Below, in pieces: positions 24,401 to 33,365 of a stretch of DNA of 64,000 nucleotides (position 1 is its first letter; each line of letters opens with the position of its first letter). Origin of the DNA: Antedon mediterranea (Eukaryota; Echinodermata; Crinoidea; Comatulida; Antedonidae); assembly GCF_964355755.1 (NCBI RefSeq), contig NC_092676.1, forward strand, positions 19,698,288 through 19,762,287, read 5' to 3'. The notes beneath the pieces were generated by a model. The model had not been told where the DNA came from and made no database searches. It was given only the letters and a program-made list of their open reading frames with translations. A program made the translations under genes and the position numbers.

Positions 24401-26608
24401 TCTTACTCCTGTGTCTAGATTTATGTCTCATGGTTATATTTGTTTGCTTATCTTCTCGTGCGTTACTTATGTTGCGTTACGTTTCTTTTTTGTTTTCAAT
24501 ATTAATTTATACAATTTTTTTTTTTTAAATTGATATTCCATATAAGATAAAATGAAACTGCCTATGTGTATTACAACATTATTATGTAATATATTTTAAA
24601 TAATCAGATTCACATCAATATAAATTATAATAGGTGGTTAAGGTAAGATCTTTTGTTTTTTTCCGCCATAAAAAGACGAGACAATGATCCGGTCCATTTG
24701 TTTACATTTTTCAAATTATGTGCCTTGTAAACGCAGAAGCATCCAATAGAGAACATGTGGTCTACATATTTGTTTCCTGTACCTAGTACAATGTTTCGAT
24801 AATTTGCCTCGATCCCAAATTTGTGCATGGTGTAAACGTTAATATATTCCCATAAGGGTTTTACTTCAGTGCATTCATAAAAGAAATGGGCATCATCCTC
24901 TATACTACGTTGCATTGTAGGCAAGTAGGCCTATCTGTGTTGCTTATTTTCCATTTTAACAGCCTTCTTTTGGTAGGTGTTATACAATGCAATAGTTTGA
25001 TGTTCAACTGTTTAAGTTTATTATCTTTAATATATATAATAACTAGTTATGGCAAAAAATAAAAGGGTCGAAAATTGGCATTTTTTTGAAATTTTCCATG
25101 TACTAGGCCTATAGTTCAGGGATTTATTTTCGAAAAATGGCCAAAATATCCACTTTTTAAAATTCAATAATTATGCGCTAATACTGCCATATATGCGCAT
25201 ATATTGTGTTATTATCATCTTATAGAGCTATAGTAACCAGTTAGGCCTATGTCAAAAAAATATAAGGGTCGAAAATTGGCTATTTTTCGAAATTTTCCAT
25301 GTAGGCCCTAAAGGGATATTTTTTTTAATTGTCAAAATATCCACTTTTTAAAATTAAAAAATTATGCGATAATATTGTCATATATGCGAATGTATTGTGT
25401 TATTATGATCCATAGTAACTAGTCATATGACATCCTAAAGATGATAGCGCAAAAAAAATAACAACAATAGTGCTTAGGGAATAATTGAATGTTAACATTC
25501 CATATTTTGGGTGATTTCGTCTAAAATTAGTCAAAAAATCGATAATAACATTGTGCACAAATAGCAATATTAGGGAAGTTTATGTTCAATATAACATACC
25601 ATTCGCCATGTTGGTTCTACGTATTCGCTTCCAATGTATTCCATAAACGAAGCAAATCCCTCCTTTAGCAAAATATAATCCCACCACGCATGCGTCACAA
25701 GATTTCCAAACCACTGAAAAGGTATAGTAAACACTCAGTCAGAATTTAATCATACAAACCTAAACCCCTGAGAGTTAGTAGCTCTCAACATCATGACAAC
25801 ATAAATTTATAAAATGCCTCCCAATTCAAACTGCAACTGTATCATTAACAAGCGAGCGTTTTAATCATTAGACCAAAGAAGCTTCATGTACTTGTTCTTC
25901 AAATACATTGCATAACACAATGAATTCATCCTTGAAGACTATTTTTTATAGAAGTAAACCAACATATTACCTGATGTCCAAGCTCGTGAGCAATTACTGC
26001 ACAAACACCTTGTTTAGTCCCTGCTGACGTCACGTTTTCGTCTACAAGAAGTCCTGTCTCTCGGTAGGTAATAATACCCCAGTTTTCCATTGCACCAGCA
26101 GAAAAATCAGGAATCGCCAACATATCTACAAAAAGTATTGCAATACTGTTGTCAGTGCCAGGTATCTTTCTAAACCCATTGTACTATTCCTAGGTACATT
26201 TTAAGGGAAATAATGCATCTTATCTAAATCATTTATTAAACATTTTCCTTGCCGATTTTGGGAAGCGGAAAATCTATATCAAGATACGTTTGAAAGTATT
26301 CAAGTATTCGAACTCCGATGTCAAGCGCGTAATCCACAGAATATATGATATCAGGACGACTCCAAACTCGCATCTAAAAAAATAAAAAATAGAAAGTTTG
26401 CATTTGTTTTAGCTACTGTTCTATGTATGTCTGTGCCTACATTCTTTGTAATTAAGCAGCTGAGTCAACTTTTTGTGAAAATAACCCATGCAAGAACCAT
26501 AAAATATTGACCTAAATGTTGGGTTAAAATCAAAATTGTAAGGCATTTGATCTGATGAACAGGAAAACTGCCCAAAAATACCGTGACTATTCTCATCATC
26601 AGAACTGA

Positions 26609-26642
<34 letters not shown>

Positions 26643-29600
26643 TACTTATATACCAATAACACAGTTGTATTTAAATGAGGTAATAATTAGCATGATAAAG
26701 AACGCCTGTTCATCAAATGCCTTACAATTTTTAACCCGAAAGTATGGCGGTATCAAACATGATTTATCGGACCTAACTGAATCCTACAATATTATGCCAG
26801 TATAATAAATAGGTCAAGAAATAATGAACATACACGTATGTTGTTTTCAGTGATCGCTTCCTTGTAAATAAAGTCACATACACAATATCCAACAAGGTAA
26901 GTAGAGATAGGAAGAGAAGTCTTGAAGCGAGTAGTCTTCCATCCATTCTCAGTAAGTTCCGATGACAAAACGGGCATATTGGAAAGTGCTGTGTATTCTG
27001 ACCGATGGATGACAGTGATTGCAAAGGTTGCTTTCAGACCTGGGTCGTCAAAACATGGAAATGCTCGACGGGCATTGGTAGGAGAGAAAAATGTAACCGC
27101 TAACCATCTAGTTGAAAGATTTAAAACAAATAAATGTGTATATAAGTAATATAATAGAATTTTCACAGAAAGTTTTTTTATACCCACAATATTACACAGA
27201 CTACTGTGTAGGCATGCCTACCTTTTATCGCCAGTTGACGTCGTGTAAGAACTTCTGTAAAACCCATTCAGGTCATCCGTCAAAGGTCCGGTAAATTCTA
27301 CTGAGAAATAATACTCTTCGTTCAACTTTAGTTTTCCTTCCAATAACACCAACATGTATTGCTCTTCTGGATACATGGCAACATCAAGAACATCCATTGT
27401 CTGTCCGCCTAATCCACTCAACTTTACAGAAGAATGGTCGATGTTTAAAAGTTTAGAATTTATTAGGATAACATCTGTGCTTTTGTCACAGACTATAGTA
27501 ATTTTGACTTTTCCATTGAAAGTGAAATTTGTGAGATCTGTTTTAATTTCTAATTCATAGTGTACTGGTCGAAGTGAGTTTGGCAGGCGTGGATTTTTCC
27601 ATGGTTCATTGTCAGGCAAAACCGTTGTTTTTGGAAGATCACTGCTATAAAGAAATAAAGCCATGTATTTGTAGAATTAATGAATGAAATTATATGTATC
27701 TATCTATTTGTAGCGCTTAACCAAAATACATTTTCTCGAAAATCTTGACTTTTTAAAATATGTTGAGATAACATGTGCAGAACAGATTATGTGATTATGC
27801 GCATGTCAATTATGATATAGTAACCAGTTATGTCAACAAATAAGAGTCAAATTTTGCTTCTTTCGAAAAATTCCCTGTTCTGTTTTTTATCGGAAAATGT
27901 GATTCTGCGCATGTCCATTTTTAATATAATATTGCCATATATGCGCATATATTGTGTAGCTATATATTTTATTTTTTATTTATTCAATTTCTGCCATATA
28001 CATAACAAAGAAGACAAAACAATTATAAACGGAGGCACGGAAAGACCAAACAGGTTATGTAAAAAAATAAAATGGTCGAAAATTTTTCGATAAAACTGGT
28101 TACTATAGCACAATTAACATGCGCAGAACCCATTATTCGTCTCTGCGTATATTTATTATGCTATAGTAACCATTTATGTCAACAAATAAAAGGGTCGAAA
28201 ATTGGCCATTTCGCGAAAATCTCTATGTACTATAGTACAGGGATTTTTTCCAAAAAATCGCAAATATTTGACCTTTTTATTTTTCGATAAAACTGGTTAC
28301 TATAGCACAATTAACATGGGCAGAACCCATTAGTCGACTCTGCGCATGTTTATTATGCTATAGTAACCATTTTTTGGGAAAAAATTCCTGTACTATAGTG
28401 CTATTATGCAATAGTAACCATTTATGTCGAAAATTTACGCAGAGACGAATAATGGCTTCTGCGCATGTCAATTGGGCTATGGTAACCAGTTTTGACATAA
28501 ATGGTTACTATAGTATAATAAACATGCGCAGAGGCGAATAATGGGTTCTGCGCATGTCAATTGTGCTATAGTAACCAGTTTTATCGAAAAATAAAAAGGT
28601 CGAAAATTTGCCATTTTTTGAAAAATCCCTGGGTTTTTTCAAAAAATTGCCGATTTTCGACCCTTTTTTTTTTTTACATAAATGGTTACTATTGCATAAT
28701 AAACATACGCATAGTCGAATAATGTGTTCTGCGCATGTCAATTGTGCTATAGTAACCACTTTCGACATAAATGGTTACTATTGCATAATAAACATGCGCA
28801 CAGTTGACTAATGGGTTCTGCGCATGTTAATTGTGCTATAGTAACCAGTTTTATTTGACATGCGCAGAACCCAGTTTTAAAATTTGTTGACATAAATGGT
28901 TACTATTGCATAATAAACATGCGCAGAGGCGAATAATGGGTTCTGCGCATGTCAATTGTGCTATAGTAACCAGTTTTATCGAAAAATAAAAAGGTCGAAA
29001 ATTTGCCATTTTTTTTTTAAATCCCTGTACTATAGTACAGGAAATTTGCGAAAAATGGCCGATTTTCGACCCTTTTATTTTTTGACATAAATGGTTACTA
29101 TTGCATAATAAACATACGCAGAGACGAATAATGGGTTCTGCGCATGTCAATTGTGCTATAGTAACCACTTTTGACATAAATGGTTACTATTGCATAATAA
29201 ACATGCGCAGAGGCGAATAATGGGTTCTGCGCATGTCAATTGTGCTATAGTAACCAGTTTTATCGAAAAATAAAAAGGTCGAAAATTTGCCATTTTTTGA
29301 AAAATCCCTGTACTATAGTACATGGAAATTTTCGAAAAATTGCCGATTTTCGACCCTTTTTATTAAATGGTTACTATTGCATAATAAACATGCGCAGATA
29401 CGAAAAATGGGCTCTGCACATGTTAATTGTGCTATAGTAACCAGTTTTATCGAAAAATAAAAAGGTCGAAAATTGGAAATTTTTTTAAAAATCCCTGTAC
29501 TATAGTACAGGAAATTTGCGAAAATTTCCTTGTACGTGTATAGTACAGGGATTTTTTTTCCAAAAAATGACCTTTTTATTTACTATAGCACAATTGACAT

Positions 29601-30413
29601 GCGCAGAACCCATTATTCGCCTCTGCGCATGTTTATTATACTATAGTAACCATTTATGTCAAAAAATAAAAGGGTCGAAAATCGGTTATTATTCGCAAAT
29701 TTTCCTGTATATAGTACAGGGATTTTTTTTCGAAAAATGGCCAAAATATCCACTTTTTAAAATCCAATAATTATGTGATAATATTGCCATATATGCGCAT
29801 ATATTGTGTTATTAGCATCTTATAGAGCCATAGTAACTAGTTATGTCAACAAATAAAAGGGTCGAAAATTGACCATTTTTTCATCTACTATATAGTACAG
29901 GGAATTTTTTTGAAAAACTGTCAATATATCTACTTTTTAAAATTGAATAATTATGCGATAATATTGCCATATATACGCATATATTGTGTTATTATCATCT
30001 TATAGCGCTATGATAACTAGTTATTTTTATATATATTATGTATCTACTACTAATAATAATAATTTTCTTTTGTAGCGCTTAACCAAAATACATTTTCTCG
30101 AAACAAGGTTCTCCTAAATCAAATTGTAAAAAGAAAATGAAGAACAGCCACAAACATTGGAAATAACTTCATGACTGGAAAATACGGACAAAAAAATTGA
30201 TAGTAAAGTTAGGGCAATACTTTACACTATTTTGTACCAGGTAGTAAAACAAACTTACCAATCAATCGATTCACCTTTTGGTAGAAGTCCAGCTAATAAT
30301 CCTACAATGAGTATCGTTATCAGGCATACAACTCCGAGTATTACGCAGTTCTTGTATTGTATAAAGTAACCCTTTTCAGTATCTTTATCATGTATTTCGT
30401 GCTTAGATTCCAT
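9440..30413 (-). CDS. ANPEP-like: Aminopeptidase N-like M1 zinc metalloprotease, complete, 18 exons
   Basis: Exons from 5' to 3': 30259-30413, 27222-27644, 26834-27107, 26253-26373, 25971-26125, 25600-25713, 23000-23134, 22304-22435, 21653-21840, 21296-21381, 13249-13382, 12530-12733, 12150-12223, 11805-11915, 11469-11636, 10543-10683, 9982-10063, 9440-9598. They total 2856 bases (951 aa), every junction phase agrees, and the size matches the family. Such enzymes remove N-terminal residues from peptides outside the cell. Residues 1-22 are cytoplasmic and 23-44 form the membrane anchor (type II). GAMEN is at 335-339, zinc motif HELGH at 371-375, third ligand Glu394 and catalytic Tyr457, all with normal spacing. 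The usual Ala in HELAH is Gly here. The C-terminal ERAP1-like domain follows. Intron 10 is 7.9 kb and hosts a transposon. Confidence 0.95.
10235..10515 (+). pseudogene. Duplicated TP53I3 terminal exon with upstream intron, broken
   Basis: Closely matches about 2010-2270: the intron tail (GATCTTATCG...ACGTGCAACTTAAA), acceptor TTATTCTAG, and the coding run through GATGTTCTACCATATTTTTT to GAGACCATTG. A lost base (GAATTACC versus GAATTTACC) breaks the frame, and the copy stops before the family's IGKL segment. It lies in intron 16 of the aminopeptidase gene on the opposite strand. Confidence 0.85.
10855..11530. repeat. ~152-bp tandem repeat made of an exon end and its intron
   Basis: GACGTCTGGACAATAATTG or a close variant recurs at about 10864, 10990, 11137, 11289 and 11441. 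Each unit includes a decayed copy of the aminopeptidase exon 15 3' end (TAGTGAACA...TGGGCACTTA) and the donor region. The donor GT is kept in the copy near 11020 and lost in those near 11164 and 11316. Confidence 0.85.
11469..11636 (-). CDS. ANPEP-like: Aminopeptidase N exon 15: its 3' end seeds a tandem repeat
   Basis: Encodes [11 protein letters not shown]...[20 protein letters not shown] plus CSKDPWALS, matching the M1 C-terminal domain. The donor CTTAGCAC|GTAAGT joins to exon 16 ([17 protein letters not shown]) in phase. The last ~60 exon bases and the following intron start recur several times downstream (10855-11468) as decayed copies. Confidence 0.88.
11751..11768. repeat. (TAG)n microsatellite
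   Basis: Six consecutive TAG units within intron 14 of the aminopeptidase gene. Confidence 0.8.
13383..16072. other. Intron DNA left of the Kolobok-like element; no gene recognised
   Basis: First part of aminopeptidase intron 10. Short AGGCCTAGGCCT motifs, a TACAGTA-rich run at 14485-14520 and GC-richer stretches (13840-13920, 15660-15760). Short open frames here (84 and 76 codons) have no recognisable features. Confidence 0.6.
16473..18834 (+). pseudogene. THAP-domain transposase of a Kolobok-like element, multi-exon, damaged
   Basis: Exon-like blocks: 16473-16860, 17168-17314, ~17576-17797, 17952-18177, 18340-18486, 18581-18834 (TAG stop), each with GT/AG borders in matching phase. Block 1 is a THAP zinc finger ([14 protein letters not shown] at NWVAAM, CSDHF) ending in LKPNAVP. 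Later blocks have [66 protein letters not shown] and [16 protein letters not shown], a well-conserved transposase core. Damage: a one-base frameshift near 16695-16705 before the AVP motif, and a degraded stretch at 17340-17575 where the first catalytic Asp region should be. It probably no longer makes active transposase. Confidence 0.85.
18999..19004 (+). terminator. AATAAA poly(A) signal of the THAP transposase gene
   Basis: AATAAA 165 bases after the transposase stop, just before an internal TTAAAGG motif. Confidence 0.5.
19290..19295 (-). terminator. AATAAA poly(A) signal of the ballast-domain ORF
   Basis: Minus-strand AATAAA about 75 bases after the likely stop at 19370-19372, so the two genes in the element converge with separate signals. 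Confidence 0.4.
19370..19919 (-). pseudogene. P2X7 cytoplasmic ballast-like zinc domain ORF inside the transposon
   Basis: From ATG at 19917-19919, three frames together give a nearly complete ~180-residue protein: an Arg-rich, acidic N-terminus, then [62 protein letters not shown] and DGNYVGF. The C.C..C / C.CC.EI / C pattern, AYRQF and VIP.CVV..IR..FP are hallmarks of the P2X7 C-terminal ballast domain, found also as stand-alone proteins in invertebrates. There are no P2X transmembrane segments. Frame offsets occur near 19741-19760 and 19490-19505, so this copy is likely inactive. Confidence 0.8.
19936..19946 (-). promoter_or_regulatory. TATA box upstream of the ballast-domain ORF
   Basis: Minus strand CCTATATATAC lies about 20 bases upstream of the ATG. 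It suggests the ORF has its own promoter inside the transposon, with a very short leader. Confidence 0.4.
20198..21295. other. Intron DNA right of the Kolobok-like element with a SINE fragment
   Basis: Remaining part of aminopeptidase intron 10. At 20595-20690 a fragment with TCGAATCC, CATTGCTTGT and CTTTCCACTCAGGTGTA matches the inner part of the SINE at 53812-54126. Nothing else is recognised. Confidence 0.55.
22126..22288. mobile_element. Mariner-like MITE (CTGTCTACACTATCAAACTTTATG family)
   Basis: Begins CTACACTATCAAACTTTATG and ends with CAAGTTTAATACTGTGGACAGAG, with an internal run of ATATCACTACCATAT repeats. The same family is at 63198-63377, and a partial copy at 60990-61076. Lies in aminopeptidase intron 8. 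Confidence 0.7.
22505..22640. repeat. Possible tRNA-derived SINE fragment
   Basis: GTGGTTGAGATGCCTGG followed by GGGTTCAAATCC resembles pol III A and B boxes, but no full tRNA fold or tail is clear. Confidence 0.3.
23000..23134 (-). CDS. ANPEP-like: Aminopeptidase N exon 7: transition-state tyrosine
   Basis: Encodes [10 protein letters not shown]...[13 protein letters not shown]. Tyr457 corresponds to the conserved transition-state Tyr. The preceding intron holds a satellite array and a LINE fragment. Confidence 0.93.
23290..25440. repeat. ~185-200-bp satellite array in aminopeptidase intron 6
   Basis: Units carry GTACAGGGATTTTT, CGAAAAATGGCCAAAATATC, ATAATTATGCGATAATATTG, ATATATGCGCATATATTGTG and TAGTAACTAGTTATGTCAAC, repeating about every 185-200 bases. 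Interrupted by a LINE fragment at 23962-25034. Same family as 27742-30030. Confidence 0.85.
23962..25034 (-). mobile_element. 5'-truncated LINE fragment with 16-bp target duplication
   Basis: TATAATAACTAGTTAT occurs at both 23946-23961 and 25035-25050. Right after the left copy comes a poly(T) run, the minus-strand poly(A) tail. Minus-strand frames near 25010-24625 encode [18 protein letters not shown], then C..C and [20 protein letters not shown], typical of the C-terminal zinc-finger (zf-RVT) region of a non-LTR reverse transcriptase. One frameshift separates the parts. The insertion landed inside the satellite array. Confidence 0.85.
25600..25713 (-). CDS. ANPEP-like: Aminopeptidase N exon 6: third zinc ligand
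   Basis: Encodes [20 protein letters not shown]; the Glu of KEGF (residue 394) lies 23 residues after the first zinc His, as in all M1 enzymes. Most relatives have Asn before this Glu. Confidence 0.95.
25971..26125 (-). CDS. ANPEP-like: Aminopeptidase N exon 5: GAMEN and HEXXH active-site exon
   Basis: Carries [17 protein letters not shown] (substrate N-terminus recognition) and VIAHELGHQ (two zinc-binding His and the catalytic Glu372). Donor CATCAG|GTAATA. Confidence 0.96.
26253..26373 (-). CDS. ANPEP-like: Aminopeptidase N exon 4, followed by a GC-AG intron
   Basis: Encodes [16 protein letters not shown]...FPLPKI. The only donor that keeps the frame into [15 protein letters not shown] is ATCG|GCAAGG, so intron 4 (26126-26252) starts with GC instead of GT. 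Confidence 0.88.
26519..26743. repeat. Palindromic element in aminopeptidase intron 3
   Basis: Left arm with GGTTAAAATCAAAATTGTAA, GGCATTTGATC and GATGAACAGG (26519-26563) is mirrored at 26705-26743. The loop includes an (ATT)n microsatellite at about 26613-26642. Confidence 0.7.
26834..27107 (-). CDS. ANPEP-like: Aminopeptidase N exon 3: [17 protein letters not shown] segment
   Basis: Contains the M1 signature [17 protein letters not shown] and the [10 protein letters not shown] strand. The correct donor is ATACGT|GTATGTT, which keeps phase 0 into MRVWSRP of exon 4. Confidence 0.93.
27222..27644 (-). CDS. ANPEP-like: Aminopeptidase N exon 2: N-terminal beta domain
   Basis: Encodes [20 protein letters not shown], the canonical start of the M1 N-terminal saddle domain, through [17 protein letters not shown]. 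Acceptor TTTATAG, donor AAAAG|GTAGGC. Confidence 0.93.
27707..27741. repeat. 35-bp direct repeat, left border of satellite array
   Basis: TTTGTAGCGCTTAACCAAAA... is repeated identically at 30069-30103 on the other side of the satellite array in intron 1. Confidence 0.85.
27742..30030. repeat. Satellite array with inverted units in aminopeptidase intron 1
   Basis: Same family as 23290-25440 with a variant unit: GGTTACTATTGCATAATAAA, CATGCGCAGAGGCGAATAAT, GGGTTCTGCGCATGTCAATT, GTGCTATAGTAACCAGTTTT, ATCGAAAAATAAAAAGGTCG, CCCTGTACTATAGTACAGG. Units occur in both orientations, so large hairpins can form. Open frames across it (such as 28851-29177) are repeat artefacts. Confidence 0.88.
30069..30103. 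repeat. 35-bp direct repeat, right border of satellite array
   Basis: Identical to 27707-27741. Confidence 0.85.
30259..30413 (-). CDS. ANPEP-like: Aminopeptidase N exon 1: start codon and membrane anchor
   Basis: ATG at 30411-30413 opens a 22-residue charged cytoplasmic tail followed by a hydrophobic run ([20 protein letters not shown]) and LPKGE. There is no signal peptide, as expected of a type II protein. The donor is TTG|GTAAGT. Confidence 0.85.
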
Positions 30414-32040
30414 GCCGGTACCTTAAAATATTAATACAATTTCAACTTAATCTAATATTAGGCCTACAGTACATTATAAACTTTATGCTATCGTAAATCA
30501 TTTTATTTGGAATACATATGAGATTGTTCTTTTCTGACTTTTGACATCAACCTCTAACATTTCATGTGATTTGTAGATTTCATTTTGAAACTTTACAGCC
30601 AACTGTAATTTATTGTAACATGGCCACAGGTGTTTGTACGCTTGGGCTATTGCTTAAAGCGAGTGGGTCATTAAAAAAAAGGAAAAACGCATTCTTAACA
30701 ACATTTTTCAATATTAGACAAGAATATTTCTTACAAAAAACGCTGCTCGCTTATTGTTATTGCTAAGGTCAAGTCTGGGGGTCACTTCATCACGCCTAGA
30801 TACTTCAAGTAGTGAATTATAGTAATATCATGGGACTCATAAATACCAGAAATGCTTTGGGATTTGTCATTAGACTCTTTTCCCAGCCGTTTTTTGGATT
30901 CAACAGGTGGTACCTATAAATTATAGTCGAGTTTCCATTTTAACAAAAATGTCAAAGTGTAGTACTATACTGCTGCTTGATTTTATCTAATGAATGAGTC
31001 ATCTCGTGTGACGTAGCGGACTAGAGCAGCAGCGTGAAAATAAAATTAGGAAGAGTGAGATCACTCTTGGAAAAATACAGTTAATTCTAAAAGAAAATAA
31101 CCGAAAGCGCCATACCAAACATATCTGATCTATGAAGCCAATCAATAGTTGTTTTTAAAGAAATGGAACATTCCTTAAGGGGAAATTTTACTATTATTAT
31201 TCACTTTTATAAACATTTAGAATTCAATCCATCAATAAAACATGGGAAAAACAAATATTCCGACAATGAATAGGCATATCAATAATTTCTATCTAGTTGA
31301 TCGGGCATTGGCCTATATAAATTAGGCTAATGTTTTTTTATTTAACATCTAATATTTAAAAATATTACCTATCCTATCCTGTAACAACTTACTAGTATAT
31401 AAAACAATAAATATCTAATCTAATCATTATCCATAATGTAATCTATTTTATACCGTCAACAGTCAGTTATAATGTATAGCGTTTCTTAGACGATGTGTAA
31501 GCCAATCATCATCATAGTTCCAGGGTTTCCTTATTCCGAGTGTATTCCCATGGTATTCCACGTTAATCATTGTGCATGCCTACTGTAAAACTCATTGACA
31601 TAACATATACTGTATTATGATAATGTGGAAACAGCCAGAAGGTACGGTATATATAAGTAGGCCTACATTACTTTCAGTATTTAACCCTCATATAGGCCTA
31701 AAGGTTCCTTTTCTTACCTTATCAAAATAAACCTCCGGTAAATCACAAAAGTACAATCAGAAAACGGTAATTTCTAAATTTTGACTTCACAAGTGCAATC
31801 AAACATGCTAATGGGGTGCACTTTGAATTCACTTAAAGCGATTTAAGCATATTTGTAAAGCGATAGGTTTGAGGTCGAACGAGTTAAAAACAACTTAACG
31901 ACAAACCAGATGGTATACTTCTCTACTGAGGCCCAGTAATAGGACTGTATATGAAATGTAGTGGATAGAACCTAGTAATTGTTTGAAAAGTATTAATTTA
32001 AGGTTATTGTGCTGCCCTCGATAACGGTCGCGTCTACTAG
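30414..32040. other. Upstream region of the aminopeptidase gene; no gene recognised
   Basis: Presumed 5'UTR and promoter region plus intergenic DNA. No convincing TATA box, exon or conserved ORF is seen. Confidence 0.5.
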
Positions 32041-32049
32041 ACAGCCAGA

Positions 32050-32330
32050 TAACCAAATAAGACCAATTTGCACAGTGGCTGTGTGTGACAGTGGCTGTGT
32101 TTGTGTGGACTAGTACACCGGGGTACTACTCGTCTCGAAAGATGTACTAGTACTAGGTTCTTTAAAGTGCACATGAGCTATGTGTACACTGGACCTACGG
32201 TTTATAGTCCTTATCCGAGAAGACTCGTTCTACCACCAGAACCATGGTGGAGCGAGTGAGCCTCGAACCCTTGCCGATGTTATGGCTACGTAATTACGGT
32301 TCTTAACCGCTCGGCCACTCACTCAATAAG
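32050..32330 (-). mobile_element. tRNA-derived SINE
   Basis: On the minus strand the head reads GAGTGAGTGGCCGAGCGGTT (A box, about 32304-32316) and GGTTCGAGGCT (B box, about 32260), resembling Leu/Ser-type tRNA. The body includes CTCGGATAAGGACTATAAAC and GTCCAGTGTACACATAGC. No clean target duplication was found. Confidence 0.65.
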
Positions 32331-32339
32331 ACACTAGAT

Positions 32340-33360
32340 GTACATATAGTTAGAGTTTCGTTACTAACGTTTATTATGCGTCGTATCGTAGTATATTATA
32401 TTGGTAAAACTGTGGAGGATTACAAAGAAAAACATTATCTAGACTACATTAAAAATGGCAATACAGCGTATAAACATTGTATTTAGTTGTTTAAGCAAAA
32501 AAGGTAACGTAATTATTCTAATAAAAACCTAAATTAATTAATATCTTTAATAGCGATACTGTACTCTTTAATTAATATAACATTTCAACAAAGGTATAGG
32601 CATCAATGGTACAATTATGCCTATGCATTAAGACTAGGAATGAATTAAACATCGTCTTTGACTAAAGACTGTAATTAAGATAGATACTGTACATATATAG
32701 CCAGTACTATAAAGTAGTAACTTGATTAAATAGTATATATGGACCTATATATGGCCTAATTAAAAGTTAAAATAACAACTATAAATTAACATGTACTCAC
32801 ACACTGTGATTCTCAAATAGAGGCACGTCAAAGATATAAAAAGAAATGAAACTTGTAAACGAAAAGCATATAAAAGCTTGTACTTCTCTCAGTGAATGCT
32901 ACTGTATTACTAATACAGTACTTTATACTGTACAATGTATTAATGCATTGGAATGTCCAAATCTAAACAAGTGCCTTACATGATAATACAGTGTGGTACC
33001 CAGAGGTCAAAACTAGGAGTAACCATGGTAACAATTAAAGTACATTTTTAAGGAAATTTATTTGGAGACAAAATAGTTATCGAAATCAAATTAATGTTCA
33101 ATTAAGGGCGGGGTAGGAATATGTGATGTTATGCAACGTAGAATAATCGGGTTATACATAAATATAAATAAGCACAAAACGAGTGACATTAACCTAAAAT
33201 TAATTTGATTTTTTAAAAGTTGAATTTAAACGAGCCTACGTCATTGAAAAAAGTTAAATGCAGGCGAAGAGTATCTTTCGAGGATTTAGAAAGGTCATTC
33301 CATGTTTTAGTTCTTGATATAACAAAAACATACGAAAGCCCATTAATGCCATTTTAAGTA
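32340..33360. other. AT-rich intergenic DNA; nothing recognised
   Basis: No conserved ORF, RNA or repeat could be supported here. Confidence 0.5.
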
Positions 33361-33365
33361 TATGT

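Noticed and set aside
28851-29177. 108-codon minus frame and its relatives in the intron 1 satellite (28508-28768, 29516-29770)
   Set aside because: Repeated peptides ([15 protein letters not shown]) come from satellite units in different orientations.
27222-30110. CRISPR-like regular repeats
   Set aside because: Eukaryotic intronic satellite; units are contiguous and lack unique spacers.
32240-32330. tRNA-Leu/Ser gene on the minus strand
   Set aside because: A and B boxes are present, but the stems do not pair well and a SINE body follows.
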